Assembly (NCBI RefSeq): GCF_029871245.1
Contig: NZ_SSON01000080.1
Span: forward strand, 328,347-392,346
Reading direction: 5' to 3'
DNA: 64,000 nt
DNA from: Pseudomonas sp. BN102
GTDB lineage: Bacteria > Pseudomonadota > Gammaproteobacteria > Pseudomonadales > Pseudomonadaceae
Shown: positions 46,872 through 55,772 of the stretch, in pieces
Layout: each line of letters opens with the position of its first letter
Numbering within the stretch: position 1 is the stretch's first letter
Translations under genes and position numbers: made by a program
The notes under the pieces: generated by a model
Databases searched by the model: none
What the model was told of the DNA's origin: nothing
What the model saw: only the letters and a program-made list of their open reading frames with translations

Positions 46872-48317
46872 TCACTCACCCTTGATGCGCAAGGCCAGGT
46901 TCTTGGTCCGGACGTAGCTGTAGAGAGCCTCCTGCCCTTTCTCCCGGCCGAATCCAGACAGCCCTACTCCGCCGAACGGTGTTTCGATGCCACCGGCGTA
47001 CCATTCGTTGACGAATACCTGGCCGGCGCGCAGCCGACGTGCACAGCGCAGGGCGCGATCGAGATCCCGGGTGAAGACGCCCGAGACCAGTCCGAATTCG
47101 GTGCCATTGGCGATGGCGATGGCCTCGTCCTCGGTATCGAAGGGAATCACCGCGAGGACCGGACCGAACACTTCGGCCTGGGCGATTTCCATATCCGGGG
47201 TGACATCCCGGAAAACCGTCGGCGCCATGTAATGCCCGCGCAATCCGTTGATCGCCTCGCCACCGGTTGCGACCACCGCCCCTTCCTCCTGGGCCCGGCG
47301 ACACATGGCCTCGATGCCCTCGAGCTGGCCTGCGGAGATCACCGGCGTCAGTTCCGGATCGTCCTGGCCCACGCCGACACTAAGACCCTCGGCCATCACC
47401 ACCACTTCAGCGACGACGTCGTCATACACCGAGCGATGCACCAGCAATCGCGACATTGCCGAACAGACCTGGCCGGCATTGAAGAAAATGCCGCTCCTGA
47501 CGCTGGCCAGCAGTTGCTCGCGATCAGCATCGGGAAATACCAGCGCGGCCGACTTGCCGCCCAGTTCCATGACGCTGGGAATGGCGTGCTCTGCAGCGGC
47601 ACGCAGGATGCTCTGGCCAGTACCGACGGAACCCGTGAAGACGATCTGATCGACGTCGCGATGCCCGGCCATGTATGCACCCACTTCCCGGCCACGACCA
47701 CAGATCAGGTTGACCGCGCCGCGCGGCAACCCGGCACGCTCGATGGCCTTCAAAAGGACGCAGAGCCCCAGCGGAGAAAGCTCAGGCGATTTGATCACGA
47801 CCGCATTGCCCGCGGCCAAGGCAGGTGCCAGCGATCGAGCACAGATGGACACTGGAAAGTTCCACGGCACGATCTGCAGCGAGACGCCCATCGGGTCGTA
47901 GACGGTGAAGTCCATGTAACCGTTGCCGAGCGGAATGGATGTCCCCTCGATCTTGTCGGCCATTCCGGCGTAATACTCGAAGTAGCGAGCCGCTTCGATG
48001 AACTCGTCGCGGGCATCACGCAGACTCTTGCCGTTCTCCTGGCACAGGACCCATGCCCCCTCTTCGGTCACCGCGCGGATCTGCGCGGCGACCTCCAGCA
48101 GCCAGGCAACCCGCTGCGCCGGGCGTGCACGGGTCAACTCCCCGCTGTCGGCGCAGCGTCGTGCCGCCTGGATGGCCCGTTCCGCATCGGCGATGCTGGC
48201 CTGGGCGACCGTGGCAACCAGTTCGGTCGTGCCGGGACTGTTGACGGTGATGTGCTGCTCACTGTCGGTCCACTGACCGTCAATGAAGTTCAGCCAGTGC
48301 GATGCGATCGAATGCAT
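46872..48317 (-). CDS. NAD(P)-dependent aldehyde dehydrogenase
   Basis: A 481-aa aldehyde dehydrogenase. Features are the coenzyme segment [10 protein letters not shown], the glutamate in MELGGKSA, and the catalytic cysteine in [13 protein letters not shown]. The C-terminal [17 protein letters not shown] is family-typical and resembles betaine-aldehyde or gamma-aminobutyraldehyde dehydrogenases. The start is the ATG at 48317, eight bases after GAGGTG; an ATG two codons earlier is possible. It follows the Rieske gene by about 10 bp and should oxidise the aldehyde set free by C-N bond cleavage. Confidence 0.92.
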   Translation of the reverse strand: MHSIASHWLNFIDGQWTDSEQHITVNSPGTTELVATVAQASIADAERAIQAARRCADSGELTRARPAQRVAWLLEVAAQIRAVTEEGAWVLCQENGKSLRDARDEFIEAARYFEYYAGMADKIEGTSIPLGNGYMDFTVYDPMGVSLQIVPWNFPVSICARSLAPALAAGNAVVIKSPELSPLGLCVLLKAIERAGLPRGAVNLICGRGREVGAYMAGHRDVDQIVFTGSVGTGQSILRAAAEHAIPSVMELGGKSAALVFPDADREQLLASVRSGIFFNAGQVCSAMSRLLVHRSVYDDVVAEVVVMAEGLSVGVGQDDPELTPVISAGQLEGIEAMCRRAQEEGAVVATGGEAINGLRGHYMAPTVFRDVTPDMEIAQAEVFGPVLAVIPFDTEDEAIAIANGTEFGLVSGVFTRDLDRALRCARRLRAGQVFVNEWYAGGIETPFGGVGLSGFGREKGQEALYSYVRTKNLALRIKGE

Positions 48318-48327
48318 GGCCATCACC

Positions 48328-49518
48328 TCAGGCGTTCTGTGCGCAATCGAGAAGCTGACGCGCCGCCCACTTGTGGAAGAAGTGGGTCGGCACGTCCATT
48401 TCCGGAGAGAACGCGCCACCGTTATAGCCGGGGGAGTATCGGCCCTTCTGCATGCCTTCTACCGATGCGATGTCTTCGGCGAACACCACCCGCCAGGACT
48501 CCATGACTGCATTGCGGGCAGCCTCGAAACGGCTATCGAGTGCCTCGTCGCCTACGTAGAAGAGACGCAAGTGCTCGACGGTCTTACCGGGAGCGATCGG
48601 CTCCAGCATCATGGCGAAAGCATGGTCTGCCTGAATGCCCAGCAAGACGTTGGGGAAGAAAGCCACGTACTCGGCTGTACGCAGGCGATCCTGCGGCCAG
48701 GACGGGAAGATCGGCAGGTGCGTACCGGCGACGTCGGAGAGGTTGTAGGCATAACTGCCCTGGCCGGCGAACTGGTCGAACCAGATGTTGTAGTGATCTT
48801 CCAGTCGCGAATAGCTGTTCAGGCTCGGGTGCACCCACGGCAGGTGATAGGCCTCGCAGTAATTCTCCACTGCAAGCTTCCAGTTGCAGTTGACCTCGAT
48901 GCTCATGGCTCCGCTGCTCGCTTCGCGACGCATCAGCCCCATGCCCTCGGCTCCGAGGAACTGCGTCCAGCGCTCGGTCAGCGGCGCGAGCTGTTCTTCC
49001 AGGGCCGGCGCATCACCGGACAGGTTGATGAACACCATGTCCATCCAGATGGTGGTGCGCAGAGCCTTCAGGCCATGCTTCTCGCAAGCGAAACGATCGT
49101 CCTTGTGCTGGTTGATACCGCCGACGTGCGGAGTCCCTTTGAGGCCACCGTTCAGGTCATAAGTCCAGGAGTGATAGGGGCAGCGAATCACACCCTGCAC
49201 CTCGCCGGCTTGCTGCACCAGCTTCACGCCACGGTGGCTGCAGACGTTATGGAATACCTGAACAACACCCTCGCGGTTGCGCATCATCAGCAGCGGCAGA
49301 CCCATGAAGTCCACCGGCTTGACGTAGCTGTTCTTCGGCAGATCAGTCGCGAAACCGATGCAGGCCCAGTTGCGACCGAGCACTTGATCGCGCTCCAGTT
49401 CGAAATAGCGCTGCTCGGTATAGAACTCGTTGGTCAGGCCATGAGCTTCATGGATGGGAGCCAGGACGGTTTCCAGGGCATGAGTCGGGATGAGGCGAGT
49501 CGCGGTCGAGGAAGTCAT
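48328..49518 (-). CDS. Rieske non-haem iron oxygenase, alpha subunit (CntA/GbcA-like)
   Basis: A 396-aa ring-hydroxylating-type oxygenase. The Rieske ligands are C93, H95, C113 and H116 (CSHRG and CPYH). The mononuclear iron ligands include H225 and H230 in ENYCEAYHLPWVHP. A glutamate (E222) precedes them where CntA-type enzymes use Glu to bridge the two centres, while many aromatic dioxygenases have Asp. This points to quaternary-amine C-N cleavage and away from aromatic dihydroxylation. No beta subunit is present. The start is 49518. It is the first gene of a six-gene leftward operon. Confidence 0.88.
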   Translation of the reverse strand: MTSSTATRLIPTHALETVLAPIHEAHGLTNEFYTEQRYFELERDQVLGRNWACIGFATDLPKNSYVKPVDFMGLPLLMMRNREGVVQVFHNVCSHRGVKLVQQAGEVQGVIRCPYHSWTYDLNGGLKGTPHVGGINQHKDDRFACEKHGLKALRTTIWMDMVFINLSGDAPALEEQLAPLTERWTQFLGAEGMGLMRREASSGAMSIEVNCNWKLAVENYCEAYHLPWVHPSLNSYSRLEDHYNIWFDQFAGQGSYAYNLSDVAGTHLPIFPSWPQDRLRTAEYVAFFPNVLLGIQADHAFAMMLEPIAPGKTVEHLRLFYVGDEALDSRFEAARNAVMESWRVVFAEDIASVEGMQKGRYSPGYNGGAFSPEMDVPTHFFHKWAARQLLDCAQNA

Positions 49519-49631
49519 TGTTGTTCTCTCTTGCTGGCACGAATGGAAATGCACGGCGTAACGGGCCTGCTGCATGGCGGCGAGTTTCGGCAAGAGACGA
49601 AGCAGTGGACAAACGATTTTTTTGCGCAGAT

Positions 49632-49650
49632 TAATGACTTTTAATCATTA
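49632..49650. promoter_or_regulatory. Palindromic operator candidate (TAATGA-N7-TCATTA)
   Basis: Perfect six-base arms spaced by seven bases, in the AT-rich control region between the divergent Rieske operon and the BCCT gene. The size fits a LysR-type site; the LysR gene at 51801-52709 is the obvious candidate to bind it. Confidence 0.55.
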
Positions 49651-49716
49651 CTTTAAATCACTCCATCCTGACCAGCCCATCGACTTTATTGGGCGCTCCT
49701 CCTGGATTGCAGAGAG

Positions 49717-49743
49717 ATTAATTTATGATATTTGGTAATTAAT
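49717..49743. promoter_or_regulatory. Second palindrome in the divergent control region (ATTAATT/AATTAAT)
   Basis: Perfect seven-base arms (49717-49723 and 49737-49743) with a 13-base centre, 67 bp from the first palindrome and 188 bp upstream of the BCCT start. Paired sites of this kind are usual for LysR regulators that bend DNA. The 412-bp gap (49519-49930) otherwise shows no gene. Confidence 0.45.
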
Positions 49744-49930
49744 CGATGAGGAGAAATGAGTTGTCGCGCGTCCGGGCTTCCACCATTTTGTTGCCACATC
49801 TCGGGGCGCCAACGACCCGAGGTCGCCCCGCCGAGAAGCGGCAACCGTGGTCCCGAGCAACAGCCGGTGACATGCCCCGCTTCGCCGAGCAAAGCCCTCA
49901 ACCCTTAAACAAAAATAAAAGGGGAATGAC

Positions 49931-51637
49931 ATGCGTGCAGAATCGGGCCTCCTCAAAGGCCTCAACCCCCATGTCACGGTGACTTCGATAGCCACCGTGG
50001 TGCTGTTCGTGCTGTTCTGCGCGCTCATGGACGAGCGAGCTGCCCAAGCCTTCGAATCAGCGTCGACCTTCATTCTGAACAACTTCAAGTGGTACTACCT
50101 GGCCCTGGTGAGCGGCGCCCTCTGCCTGCTGATCTGGATATCCGTCAGCAAATTCGGCACCTTGAAATTGGGCGCCCATGACGACGAACCGGAGTTCAGT
50201 TTCGGTTCCTGGATCGCCATGCTGTTCAGCGCCGGCATGGGCATCGGGCTGATCTTCTGGTCCGTTGCCGAGCCGATGCTGCATTACGCCGAGAATCCCT
50301 TCGCCAAGGGATTGACGGATGAAGCGGCAAGCGTCGCGATGCGGATTACCCTGTTCCACTGGGGTCTCCATCCATGGGCGATCTTTTCCCTGATCGGCCT
50401 GAGCCTGGCTTACTTCGCCTATCGCAAGGGTTTGCCGTTGGCCCTTCGGTCGCTGCTGTATCCGCTGATCGGTGACCGGATCTACGGATGGATCGGCCAT
50501 GTCGTGGACATCATGGGCGTCGCGATCACGGCCTTTGGCGTCTCCCAATCGCTCGGCCTGGGTGTCGCGCAGATCAATACCGGCCTTCACCAGGTATTCG
50601 GGCTCCCCATCAGCATCGGCCTCCAGCTGTCCATCATCCTGGTGGTCACCATCATCGCCTCCGTATCGCTCCTGGCTGGCCTGTCCAAAGGGATGAAGCG
50701 GATTTCGACGTTGAACATGTACATCTCGTTCGCGTTGATGCTGATCGTCCTCGCCATCGGCCCGACTCGTTACATCCTCAACCTCATGTTCGAATCCACC
50801 GGGGATTACCTGCAGAACCTGGTCGGCCTGAGCCTCTGGATGGACACCCAGAAGGACACCGAATGGCAGAACTGGTGGACTGCCTTCTACTGGCCGTGGT
50901 GGATGACCTGGGGTCCCTTCGTAGGCCTATTCATCGCGCGGATCTCCAAGGGGCGCACGATTCGGGAACTCATCGTCGGCGCCCTGGTGGTCCCCACACT
51001 GGTCACGATTCTGTGGATGTCCGTCTTCGGCGGAGCCGCTCTGAAGAACGAACAGACCGAGCGCCAGCAGTACGAGAAAGCGGCCGCGAACGCCGAGCTC
51101 GTTCAGGATCAGGCGAAATTCGAAGGGGGCTCCATCCTCCTGGCCACCCAGAAAGAAGCCACCGCGGCCATGTTCACCCTGCTGGAAAAGCTGGACGGCC
51201 CGGTCGTGGGTGGCGCGCTCTCCATACTTGTCTGCCTGCTGCTGGCCGTACACTTCGTCACCACGGCCGACGCCGGCACTCAAGTGCTCTGCACACTGAA
51301 CGCCCTGGGAAGTACAAACCCGCCCAACTGGATCAGGCTGCTCTGGTGCATCCTGGAAGGCGCCGTGGCTGCCGGGCTTCTCCTGGCGGGAGGGCTCAAG
51401 GCTATTCAAATGGCGAGCATTGTCGTGGGCCTGCCAATCGCAATCCTGATGATGGTAATGAGCTACACCCTGATTCGCAGCCTGCGGCAGGAGTCGTTCA
51501 GCGGCCAACCCTACCTACCCCCGGGTGGCCGTCTACCCGTTCAGGAGCTTTCCCAGGAGGGTGTCCTGCAACCTCGCGGACCAGCACTGGGCGCGGCTGC
51601 GGACATAGCACCACTGACCGCACGAAAAGCCGGCTGA
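49931..51637 (+). CDS. BCCT-family betaine/choline/carnitine transporter
   Basis: A 568-aa secondary transporter with twelve helices and an N-terminal cytoplasmic tail. The glycine segment GMGIGLIFWSVAEPM (about residues 99-113) matches the Na+- or H+-coupled BetP/BetT type and not the CaiT antiporter type. The tryptophan-rich segment FYWPWWMTWGPFVGLFIAR forms the quaternary-ammonium binding region. It is divergent from the Rieske operon and should import its trimethylammonium or other betaine substrate. The start follows AAAAGGGGAATGAC. Confidence 0.93.
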   Translation: MRAESGLLKGLNPHVTVTSIATVVLFVLFCALMDERAAQAFESASTFILNNFKWYYLALVSGALCLLIWISVSKFGTLKLGAHDDEPEFSFGSWIAMLFSAGMGIGLIFWSVAEPMLHYAENPFAKGLTDEAASVAMRITLFHWGLHPWAIFSLIGLSLAYFAYRKGLPLALRSLLYPLIGDRIYGWIGHVVDIMGVAITAFGVSQSLGLGVAQINTGLHQVFGLPISIGLQLSIILVVTIIASVSLLAGLSKGMKRISTLNMYISFALMLIVLAIGPTRYILNLMFESTGDYLQNLVGLSLWMDTQKDTEWQNWWTAFYWPWWMTWGPFVGLFIARISKGRTIRELIVGALVVPTLVTILWMSVFGGAALKNEQTERQQYEKAAANAELVQDQAKFEGGSILLATQKEATAAMFTLLEKLDGPVVGGALSILVCLLLAVHFVTTADAGTQVLCTLNALGSTNPPNWIRLLWCILEGAVAAGLLLAGGLKAIQMASIVVGLPIAILMMVMSYTLIRSLRQESFSGQPYLPPGGRLPVQELSQEGVLQPRGPALGAAADIAPLTARKAG

Positions 51638-51711
51638 AATTGGCAATCCAGTGACCCGTGCGGTCGATTCATCGGCAATCGTCCAATCAGTTCCCTAGCC
51701 ACCTGAAAGCG

Positions 51712-51744
51712 CCGAAGCCGTCAGCCACAAGCTGACGGCTTCGG
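51712..51744. terminator. Bidirectional terminator between BCCT and lysR
   Basis: A perfect 14-bp stem CCGAAGCCGTCAGC/GCTGACGGCTTCGG with loop CACAA, in the gap between two convergent genes. The T-runs are short on both sides, but the position and stem strength support a shared terminator. Confidence 0.82.
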
Positions 51745-51800
51745 TCGTTTCGGAACTTTCACATCGCCCAGGCCACAGGACAACTATTTGCCGGAGCCAC

Positions 51801-52709
51801 CTACCCGCAAACGGAAGGCAGCCCCATGAGCCAGTCGTGGAACAACCTCACGCTTTGTCGTGGTCCACGCCCACTGAGAGGCTCCAGCAGGCAGAACTTT
51901 GCGTCTGTCTGAAGAACAAGATCGTTTGGACGTACCAGCGCCCCCGTACTCAAAGGCTCATCCACAAGCCTGTTCCATGCGAGCGCCACGCCCTGCCCGC
52001 TGATAGCGGACTGGATCACCATGCTGTAGCTGTTGATGTTGACCCGGTGCTTCGGCGAGATAGGCTCATGCCCAAGTCGCTTGAACCACTCCGGCCACCC
52101 GATCCAGTCGCGCTGCGAATCCTCAAGCCACAGCCACGTGCAGGAAGAAAGCCCTTCGATCGAAGAAATCTGGGGATGCTTTGCCAGATATCCAGGGCTG
52201 CAAACCAGGTAAATCTCCTCCGAGAAAAGTGGCGTGACTTCCATACCCTTTGGTGGTGTGCTGCAGTAATACAGCGCCAGATCGCAATCGAGCCTGGAGT
52301 AGTCCTTCACATGATCGAGAGCGATGATCCTGAGGTCGATCTCCTCATGCTGGCTTTGAAACTCGGCAACCTTAGGCAGCAGCCACAGCGATGCCATTGC
52401 TGTGCTGGTGGCGACGGTCACCTGCTGGTCGCCTCGCCATTGCCGTATCTCCCCAGTGGAGCGGGCCAGATGCAGCAGACAGTCTCGAACCGTTTCGTAG
52501 TATTGGGCTCCTGCCGGCGTCAGATTGATGGTTCGAGTTGTCCGTTCGAACAATGTCTTTCCGAGATAATCCTCCAGCAAGCGAACCTGACGGCTAATCG
52601 CGCCCTGTGTGACATTCAATTCTTTGGCAGCAAAGGTAAAGCTCAGGTGGCGGGCGGCGGATTCAAAGGCAAGCAGACTATTGAGCGGCGGAAGCGGTTG
52701 GATTCTCAC
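51801..52709 (-). CDS. LysR-family transcriptional regulator (GcvA-like)
   Basis: A 302-aa regulator with an N-terminal winged helix (SLLAFESAARHLSFTFAAKE to about residue 60) and a two-lobe effector domain. The protein is close in plan to GcvA-type LysR regulators that control amino-acid and betaine catabolism. It is convergent with the BCCT gene and is the only regulator of the catabolic island, so it probably controls the Rieske operon and BCCT from the palindromes near 49.6-49.75 kb. Confidence 0.9.
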   Translation of the reverse strand: MRIQPLPPLNSLLAFESAARHLSFTFAAKELNVTQGAISRQVRLLEDYLGKTLFERTTRTINLTPAGAQYYETVRDCLLHLARSTGEIRQWRGDQQVTVATSTAMASLWLLPKVAEFQSQHEEIDLRIIALDHVKDYSRLDCDLALYYCSTPPKGMEVTPLFSEEIYLVCSPGYLAKHPQISSIEGLSSCTWLWLEDSQRDWIGWPEWFKRLGHEPISPKHRVNINSYSMVIQSAISGQGVALAWNRLVDEPLSTGALVRPNDLVLQTDAKFCLLEPLSGRGPRQSVRLFHDWLMGLPSVCG

Positions 52710-53262
52710 GGTTGATGAACCATCTCATTTTTTATTTTTCAGTCAGGCATTTTAGCGGTCCGCCATCGGTTCTGGTGCGTTGCAAGGGCTAAATTGGCCT
52801 GATTTCTGCGTCCTTCCGCTAGTTGTAGGCCACTGCTAAAAGTCCCCCCTCGGAGACAACCTTGAGTTCTGCCTTCGGCCAGAAGGGGACATTAGAGCAG
52901 CAAAATTGGATCTCTCCCCTTTTCTCGTCAGGTAACGCTTGAAGCCCAAATCGAACGGCACTTCCGGCATTCGTTTGGCTCCAGTTCGCTTATTTCTAAG
53001 CGGACACCATCGTCCTTAACGTCAGGATTTCCATGCGCCAACGAAGCGCTTACCCAAACCGTTCAAGGCCCAGGTTGTTCAGGAGGAGCGCTCTCGGGTG
53101 CCCTTCCCGGCTGGCGGTGAAACGAATACCGGAAGTGGTTCGGCTATGCTCAAGTGAACTGGATCTGCTTCGAACGCATTGCGCAGATCAGTTGTGGGTT
53201 GCCCGTGATGTCCCTGGAACGGGCCGCGTGGCAACCTTCCAGCCACTCCAGATGCCTGTCGG
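52710..53262. other. Gene-free stretch
   Basis: These 553 bp carry the lysR promoter region (AT-rich 52716-52760) and otherwise nothing recognisable. Short open frames exist (for instance from 53033) but are Arg/Ser/Pro-rich with no domain and look like high-GC noise. No RNA gene or repeat was found. Confidence 0.6.
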
Positions 53263-53919
53263 ATGGTGGTCTTCTTGCGCAGTCTGCAATCGCTCGAGGC
53301 ATTCCTCTGGAAGGTCGCGACCTGGCCCATTTCCTTTCCGCGAACGCTCTGGCGAGTGCTACGCAACCCCATCGCCGTTTCGCTCTATACCCGACGACAG
53401 CTCGAGCAGCAGCCTGACCAGCGCTTCAGCGGCATGCTCAGCCCACCGCTGATGCTGGTCCTTTCCATCGTCCTTGCCCATCTCGTCGGCTTCGCCATAC
53501 CGGATCGACCTTCGCCATTGGTTTCCGGCGAGTTGCTGACGCTGCTGGTGCGCAGCTTCAGCTACGGCCTGTACGCGCTGATGCCGGCCATGGCCATGCT
53601 GCGGGTGCGGCGAGTCCGCGTGAGCCGCACCACACTGCGCGAGCCCTTCTACATCCAGTGCTACCTGGCCTCCCCTCTTTCCATCGTGCTGATCGCAGCC
53701 AACCTGCTGGCAGGCATCCAGGTAGCGCTGGCAATGCTTCTCACCACCCTCGCCTGCATCTGGTACTTGTTCTCGCAGATCGCCCTGCTGCGCCGGCTCC
53801 TCGACTTGCCCCTGCTGCCGGCCACCTTCATCGCCATTTCCAGGTTCGTCGTCGCCACCCTGATCGTCCTGGCCCTGATGGATCTGCTGCGGTCCACATC
53901 CGTTACGCATATTGGTTAA
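53263..53919 (+). CDS. Predicted membrane protein of unknown function (Yip1/permease-like)
   Basis: A 218-aa protein with an amphipathic, Arg-rich N-terminus (about 1-50) followed by five hydrophobic helices (about 58-76, 95-115, 128-150, 152-172, 187-207). The topology recalls the Yip1 domain family, but no decisive motif is visible, so no function is assigned. It may start at the ATG at 53263 or the GTG at 53266; no strong ribosome-binding site. It stands alone between lysR and a stretch of gene debris. Confidence 0.6.
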   Translation: MVVFLRSLQSLEAFLWKVATWPISFPRTLWRVLRNPIAVSLYTRRQLEQQPDQRFSGMLSPPLMLVLSIVLAHLVGFAIPDRPSPLVSGELLTLLVRSFSYGLYALMPAMAMLRVRRVRVSRTTLREPFYIQCYLASPLSIVLIAANLLAGIQVALAMLLTTLACIWYLFSQIALLRRLLDLPLLPATFIAISRFVVATLIVLALMDLLRSTSVTHIG

Positions 53920-54077
53920 CCAACGCAACTCCATGTCTGGGTGCATACCGATCGGTCTCACTTCAATAAGCAGTTTCTGCACGCCCATGGCGTGTTGCCG
54001 TCAAAGTGGCGAGCGCAGCGGCAAGCGCAAGAAAGCGCATGACCAACCGCCACATCGCCACACCAATGAGACGCTTC

Positions 54078-54230
54078 TAGCTGAGCGATGCCGCTTGCTG
54101 AAGGCTTAGCGAACGGGTTTCAGGTGCCAGCATCCAGGACATCGGCAGACCGAACAGCGTGATGATCGCCGCTGCGTACATCGTCTGGGAGCCACCACCC
54201 ATAGCGGACGTCAACGGCACCCCCGATGAT
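54078..54230 (-). pseudogene. C-terminal remnant of an MFS (MHS-type) transporter
   Basis: On the minus strand the frame ending at the TAG at 54078-54080 reads TSAMGGGSQTMYAAAIITLF, then GLPMSWMLAPETRSLSL and a short tail. This is the last helix and the PET-R signature that closes MHS-family MFS carriers. Nothing resembling the other eleven helices is present upstream, so the gene has been cut down to its 3' end. The rest of 53920-54289 shows no gene. Confidence 0.7.
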
Positions 54231-54289
54231 GCAGCAGCATTGCCATCCAACGGGGCGTCACGCTGACGGCGCTCGGCCCTAAGCGCTGG

Positions 54290-54769
54290 TTAACCCTTCA
54301 GCGCAGCTTCGATCGCGGCGATATCAATCTTTTGCATGCCCATCATCGCTTCGAACGCGCGCTTGGCCGCTGCTCGATCAGGATTGGTAATGGCGGCCGT
54401 CAATACGCGTGGTGTGATCTGCCACGACAGGCCCCATTTGTCCTTGCACCATCCGCATGCGCTTTCCTGGCCACCATGCCCGATGATTGCGTTCCACAAG
54501 CGATCGGTCTCGGCCTGGTCATCAGTCGCAACCTGGAACGAGAATGCCTCGTTATGTTTGAACGCCGCCCCTCCGTTCAGACCAAGGCAAGGGATGCCCA
54601 TCACCGTGAACTCGACTGTCAAGACATCGCCCTGCTTGCCAGCAGGATAGTCGCCAGGCGCGCGATGGACAGCGCCCACCACACTGTCCGGGAACGTCTC
54701 GGCATAGAACGTCGCGGCATCCAACGCAGTGCCGTCATACCAGAGGCATATCGTGTTTTTGCTGATCAT
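54290..54769 (-). CDS. VOC-superfamily protein (PhnB / 3-demethylubiquinone methyltransferase-like)
   Basis: A 159-aa protein of the PhnB-like glyoxalase fold (WYDGTALDAATFYAETFPDS near residues 10-27; GHGGQESACGWCKDKWGLSWQ near 98-118). The name 3-demethylubiquinone methyltransferase is an old mis-assignment for this family; the activity is unknown, possibly binding of a small ligand. GAACC precedes the ATG. It is transcribed leftward, 142 bp from a hydrolase gene in the same direction. Confidence 0.85.
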   Translation of the reverse strand: MISKNTICLWYDGTALDAATFYAETFPDSVVGAVHRAPGDYPAGKQGDVLTVEFTVMGIPCLGLNGGAAFKHNEAFSFQVATDDQAETDRLWNAIIGHGGQESACGWCKDKWGLSWQITPRVLTAAITNPDRAAAKRAFEAMMGMQKIDIAAIEAALKG

Positions 54770-54870
54770 CTTGGTTCTCCACGATTGGTACTGGTCATGG
54801 ATTCTAGCCGCGCAGCCAGCCTGTCGCTTCCCGACCCTTTACAGACATTCATAACGTTTGACATGAGAAG

Positions 54871-54894
54871 CGTCGCCCGGCTTGCCGGGTGACG
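54871..54894. terminator. Hairpin after the hydrolase gene
   Basis: CGTCGCCCGGC and GCCGGGTGACG pair across two bases with one mismatch, 18 bp downstream of the minus-strand hydrolase stop. There is no T-run, so function as a terminator is only likely by position. Confidence 0.5.
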
Positions 54895-54911
54895 TCCTAT
54901 CGATGGAAGGG

Positions 54912-55709
54912 TTAGACCTGCTCGAGGAACCGCTTGATCTCGGCATTTACCACCTCTGGCCGAGTGATCGGGCCCATATGCCCAAGTTCCTCGAACTCTA
55001 CCGCGCGTACGCGGGGAAGTGCCGGAATTAGGAGCTGGGCGACACCTTGCGCCGAAGCTGTCGAGCGCTTGCCGGCCATGTACAGGATGGGTACATCGAG
55101 CCGGTGAAACGTCTGGATGGGTGTGGGCTCAGTGAACAGCGCATGGCCCCATCTGCGCACGTTTGCCACGGAGTCCGCTATCGGCTGCCGACGGTGCTCC
55201 GGGGTGTTTGCCCAAGCACCCTCACCCATCCAGTAATCGATGAACACCTTCGCGGCCGCGTCGCGGTCGCCACGATCCAATGCAGCACCGGCAGCAGAGA
55301 CTGCATCGCGAATGCCATCAGCGCGATTAGGAGGTGGCGTAAAAGCGTCGATGAGCGAAAACAAGGTAGGCTCGTACAGCACCAGCGCTCGCACGCGGGT
55401 CGGGGCCATGAGGGCAGCCTTTAACGCCACGGCCGCACCATAGGAGTGACCGACCAATGTGACGGGTGACGGCAAGCGAGCTAAGACAGGCTCAATGAAC
55501 GCGACCTCATCCGCAAGCGATATGAATCGATCGGAGTGCCAGTCTGGACTATTGCCTGACCCGTAGGAGTCCAGCGCCAGGACGCGGTGGGTCGGAGACA
55601 AGAGGTCCATCAGACTACGCCATTGGCTGGAACTGCTGGCGTTGCAGTGGAAGCAAACGACGGCCGCGCCGCGACCGGCTTCACGGACATATGGTTCAGA
55701 TCGGGTCAT
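54912..55709 (-). CDS. Alpha/beta hydrolase
   Basis: A 265-aa cytoplasmic alpha/beta-fold hydrolase. The nucleophile is the serine of VGHSYGAAVAL (about residue 89) and the triad histidine is in ELGHMGPI near the C-terminus; CFHCNASSSSQW forms the oxyanion loop. No lid motif points to a particular substrate. It belongs to the broad group of esterases and meta-cleavage hydrolases. Confidence 0.87.
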   Translation of the reverse strand: MTRSEPYVREAGRGAAVVCFHCNASSSSQWRSLMDLLSPTHRVLALDSYGSGNSPDWHSDRFISLADEVAFIEPVLARLPSPVTLVGHSYGAAVALKAALMAPTRVRALVLYEPTLFSLIDAFTPPPNRADGIRDAVSAAGAALDRGDRDAAAKVFIDYWMGEGAWANTPEHRRQPIADSVANVRRWGHALFTEPTPIQTFHRLDVPILYMAGKRSTASAQGVAQLLIPALPRVRAVEFEELGHMGPITRPEVVNAEIKRFLEQV

Positions 55710-55772
55710 ATGCGCTCCGATGAGTTGTAGGCGGGTCTGACGTTTGAGCCAAGCGCCTTGCCGGTGGAGGCC

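Noticed and set aside
46836..49644. Plus-strand frames of more than 400 codons over the ALDH and Rieske genes
   Set aside because: They are the reverse image of genes with complete catalytic motifs; the antisense products have no recognisable fold.
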